Source: Takakia lepidozioides (lineage: Eukaryota; Streptophyta; Takakiopsida; Takakiales; Takakiaceae). From it: a stretch of DNA of 64,000 nucleotides. How positions within the stretch are numbered: position 1 is the stretch's first letter; the number at the start of each line of letters is the position of its first letter. The DNA lies in assembly GCA_030704615.1 (NCBI GenBank), contig CM060734.1, positions 24,552,001-24,616,000 on the forward strand, given 5' to 3'. Shown in pieces: positions 60,577 to 64,000 of the stretch. The position numbers and the translations under genes are program-made. Below the pieces are notes generated by a model, which worked only from the letters and a program-made list of their open reading frames with translations, made no database searches and was not told the origin of the DNA.

Positions 60577-61505
60577 TGTTAGAGGACTGTCTGGGACTTA
60601 GACACTTATACGGGATCTGCAGGGTACCCTTAATTTTTGCACAGACTGAGATCAACAGGAGCCTTAGGGGTGACAGCAGCGCACTGTAGAGGGGGGTTAC
60701 ACAGTCCGTCACAGTTGTCACAGCCAACACAGTCCGTCAAAGTCGTCACAGCCAACACAGCCAACACAGCCAGCACAGCCCGTCACAGCCGACACAACCA
60801 CACAGCCAGTCACAGCCCGACACAGCCGTCACAGTTTCACACAGCCAGTCACAGCTTGACACAACTGTCACGATCATAGGGAACGGAGAGCAGGACAGGG
60901 AACGACTGTGGGGAACAACACCTGCAAATGGAACATGTTAGTTCACGGACGACGGTTAGTGAGGGAAACGGTTAGAGCCACGGGTAGGATGAGAGGGGAT
61001 AGATTGGGAAGCACTTGGAGGGGGAGGGGTTCTTGGTTATGCATGAGAGGGGATCGGGCGGAGAGCAAGAACGGAAGCAAAGATGGAGAGTACGGTGAAG
61101 GAGGAAAGATGATTAATAGATGCTTGTTATATGCAAAGTTGTAGTGATATTGTAGAGCAGATTAGAGACACAATGGCTTCGGCCTGATACCTGATAAATC
61201 ATAATCTGATACTTATACGATACAATCACACTGTGTAGAGAGATCTGAGTGAAGCTGTGGAATGAATTGATGAGTTGATGGAATCCGATAGATTGATGAA
61301 GCAAACTGATACTTAATTATCAATGGTAAGGTAGCTAACATGAATGCGGAAAGTGAAACAAATAGGAAACACCCCCATGATACACTAGCTGTAGGTCATG
61401 ACTGATTGTTCTGCGCGGGTTGAGTACTTAGAGATTTCCAACTCTTCTATCTTGGAGTTTCCGCCTCGGATAGCGAAGGGATGGGTGAGTAAAAGCTGCG
61501 CGACA
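60577..61505 (+). mobile_element. 3' LTR of retroelement C
   Basis: 929 bp, TGTTAGAGGACTG to GCGCGACA, followed by target duplication AGTAC. The leader ATG at 61398 now reads in frame through the junction into element D gag, producing an accidental 199-codon fusion frame ending at 61997. Confidence 0.95.
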
Positions 61506-64000
61506 AGTACATCACCCATACCGGAAGAACTAGAGTTGGATGCCACTTCTTCTTTTTCTTTGCAAGAAAGATTAAGGGAATTGGTACAAGAAGAAGATCA
61601 ACCACGAGGTGAAAGATCTGAGGTACATCCTTGGATAAAAGATTTGACAGAAATCTTTGATAAGAGTTGGCATGGAACACCAAAAGCAAGAACTCCAGTT
61701 TCTAAGACAGAAGACAAAGAAGGAGGAGAGGATGTGGCAAAACCAACGGAGAGTTCAGACTCTCCAACACCATTGCAATTGAGTTACATGAGTGAAGAAG
61801 AAGAAATCCAAGGGCAGAACTTGGAAGATGAAAACAGAGAGAAGAAACTGGAAGAGGAAGAGTATGAAGAAGTAGACCCAACAGCTAAGGTTGAGACTAC
61901 AACCAGGACATCCCAACTTGTTGGACCTCGATCAAGTGAAGCACTTGGATCACAGGCCAACGAAGGTGTCGGCTCAAGGGGATCAGGCGGGCAGTAGTGC
62001 AACTGGAGCTGGGAATACTGTGAATATAGTGGGGCCAATAGCAGGGAGTGCTCAGGGGCCAACACTTGGTGGAAGTACCACCACAACTACAATAGGTCCT
62101 CAAGGACCAGCACCAGCAAGGGGGCCAGCACCTATCAGTGGGCAGGGGACAGGGCCACAGATGGCGTTACAACCAACACGGGCAAAACCACCTTTTCCAA
62201 TATATTCAGGAAAAGGGGATCCTGATGTACACATTAGCCAATTTGAGCACATGTGTATTGTGAACAATGAGAATGGCGATGATGCCAAGATGAGACTGTT
62301 TCCTTGTTCACTTATCAAGAAAACAAGTGAATGGTCTGCAAGATTCCCTGATAATCATTTCCTAACCTGGAATGGCTTGAATACAACATTCCGAAATAGG
62401 TTCAGGACAAGTAAAAATGAGGATGAAGTGTATGGAAGTTTACAACAGTTAAAGCAAAAGAAGCATGAAACTGTTGAGGAGTATATGGAAAAGATGGAAT
62501 TGATGATGAAAAAGCTGGCTGCTGTACCAGCACCAGGTTTACAGAAAACTTGGTTTGTGAGTGGACTAAGACCAGAGTTGCAAAAGAAAGTGGATATGTT
62601 ACCCCATAATACAGTGGAGGAGGCATTTGAAACAGCGAACAGAATTGAGAAATTGGGAATGCTCAGGAGAGAGAAAAGGGATGATGATGACTCTGAGGAT
62701 GAGTCAGATGAGGAAGAAGAGCAAGAGTTGAAAAGGAAGAGTAAGAGGAAGGAAAAGTTGAAGAGGGATAGCTATGAGAAAAGATTAGAAGAAATCTTGA
62801 AGAAGTATGCCACAGAGGCTGCAACACATTGGAGGAAGGGTGTTTGGTGTGCAAAGTGCCAGAATGAAGGCCATACCACCACTGAATGCCACATGAAGGA
62901 GAAACACTGTACTATCTATAAAATGGATAACCATTCTACTGAGAATTGTTACTACAACAGAAGGACAACAGCTAGAGAACCTAGGCAAGTAAGGGTGCAT
63001 CAAGTGCAGCCCCAGCCAAGAAGAAACAATGATCAGGACAACTATGGTAGGCCAGGTGGTTATAACAATGGCATGGAAGGGAGAGGTAATCCAAGAGGGA
63101 ATTACCAAAGAAATTCCAGAGGCAACTATCAGGGTAATCCAAGGGGGAATTACCAGCCAGGGAATCAGGATTACAGAAACAATCCCAGAACAGACCAAGG
63201 GCGAGGACCTAATGGGGAAGAACTGTGTTACTATTGTAATCAGGCAGGACATCGCAAGGCAGCCTGTCCATTCTAGATCAGACACCAGAATGAGATGAGA
63301 GCTCCTGTGAATGAGGGGCCAGTGGTGGCAACTCACATGGTTAGGCCATGTGTTGTACCAGAAGTAAGTACAATGATAGTAACCAGAAGCAAAGCCAAAA
63401 TAATACCTCCAGTAGATGAGGAAGGTGATGATAATGAAGATGGCAATGATGTGCCTGAAGATGATGAGGCTTGGAGAGATGAGAAGGAACTGCACAAGGA
63501 AGTGGCAGATACCATAAGGAAAATGCAGAAGAGTACTGATATTCCTATGGCACATTCCTCTGATTCTGAAAGAGAAGAGGAAGTGAGTGAGGATGAAGGG
63601 AAGAAAGAAGCTGCGGAAATGCAGAGTAATGAAGGGACTTTGGCTGAAGTAATATGCCAGACCAAAGTGGAGATTACCATTGGACAGCTATTGGCTGTGG
63701 CACCTTATTGTAGACACACGCTGTATCAAGCAATCAATCGAATTGCCCATGTGACAGGGAACACAGACCTGAACAGCAAGGTGACCAGTTATAATGTGAA
63801 GCCGGAAGGGCGAGAAACAGTCATGGACTTTGATGATTCTATGCCAGTAATCCAATTGAGAATTGGAAGCGCAGAACTAACTGATGTACAAATAGATGGA
63901 GGCTCTGGAGTTAATATCATGACATACCAATTAAGGCAAAAGCTTGGTGTATTAACATGAAACCAGCCCCATTTATAGTAACAATGGCAGATCAAAGAAG
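61506..64000 (+). pseudogene. gag: Retroelement D gag and start of protease, several breaks, runs off the window
   Basis: This continues the gag begun at 48238. Compared with B and C, 38 bp are missing near 61995, shifting frame. The second zinc knuckle (about 62916) has Tyr in place of its second Cys (CTIYKMDNHSTENC), which would abolish metal binding. TGG has become TAG at 63274 in the Trp after the third knuckle. A further small change near 63948 shifts the frame in the protease region just after DGGSGVNIM. D is an older, dead copy that served as the target for C. Confidence 0.9.

Larger units (their letters stand above)
48384..61505 (+). mobile_element. Complete retroelement C (Athila/Tat-like Ty3/gypsy), nested in element D
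   Basis: The 13,122-bp element has two LTRs (939 and 929 bp, nearly identical), a primer site, leader ORF, gag-pol, minisatellite, extra ORF and polypurine tract. The 5-bp target duplication AGTAC is present at 48379-48383 and 61506-61510, and removing C restores a continuous element D gag frame. The near-identity of the two LTRs points to a fairly recent insertion, yet the coding regions already carry frameshifts, so C is non-autonomous. Confidence 0.95.

Noticed and set aside
61398-61997. 199-codon ORF joining the LTR leader to gag
   Set aside because: It is a by-product of C inserting into D and not an ancestral gene.

Overview
This window looks like nuclear DNA from a streptophyte (a land plant or charophyte alga) with a large, transposon-rich genome. 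The evidence is one intact spliced plant-type glycosyltransferase gene with GT-AG introns, a CACTA (TNP2) transposase remnant, and several related Athila/Tat-like Ty3/gypsy retroelements. There are also chromovirus and LINE fragments. No tRNA, rRNA, CRISPR array or bacterial-style operon is visible. The species cannot be named from the sequence.

Layout. 1-1240: a 514-bp element with perfect 45-bp inverted repeats, then an array of GGCGCC-centred hairpins (period 61-64 bp). 1.9-3.6 kb: a degraded, spliced, acidic-protein gene. 3.8-7.0 kb: more hairpin copies, then an antisense gag pseudogene and an unrecognised ORF. 7.7-8.8 kb: a LINE remnant. 9.98-12.69 kb: the 3' part of retroelement A. 12.69-17.2 kb: a 1415-bp direct duplication around a 1.7-kb spacer. 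17.3-17.95 kb: a satellite. 18.75-22.8 kb: a CACTA transposase pseudogene (minus strand). 23.1-25.5 kb: the intact four-exon glycosyltransferase gene. 25.5-31.1 kb: intergenic DNA with a cluster of GGATGAAA hairpins. 31.1-33.4 kb: an unrecognised multi-exon gene with a ParB/sulfiredoxin-like GNHR motif, joined in frame to the gag of 5'-truncated retroelement B (33.4-45.22 kb). B carries an antisense chromovirus integrase fragment. 45.2-45.7 kb: a minus-strand gene fragment, preceded upstream by two more GGCGCC hairpin arrays, one of which has seven G-boxes. 46.93 kb to the end: retroelement D, interrupted by complete 13.1-kb retroelement C (48384-61505, target duplication AGTAC).

Retroelements A-D form one family. 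The order is LTR (about 0.93-1.0 kb, with a CACAGCC minisatellite), primer-binding site, a leader ORF that starts inside the LTR, gag-pro-RT-RH-INT in a single frame, a second CACAGCC minisatellite at the 3' end of pol, a long extra ORF of more than 1000 codons in the env position, polypurine tract, LTR. All copies are broken by frameshifts or stops. A short LTR-encoded leader peptide followed by a consensus splice donor is kept in all five LTRs, which suggests a spliced subgenomic RNA.

The most unusual signal outside known families is a recurrent hairpin motif: GGATG-type stems with or without a GGCGCC core. It appears in at least three tandem arrays with unrelated spacers and periods, and as isolated hairpins elsewhere.
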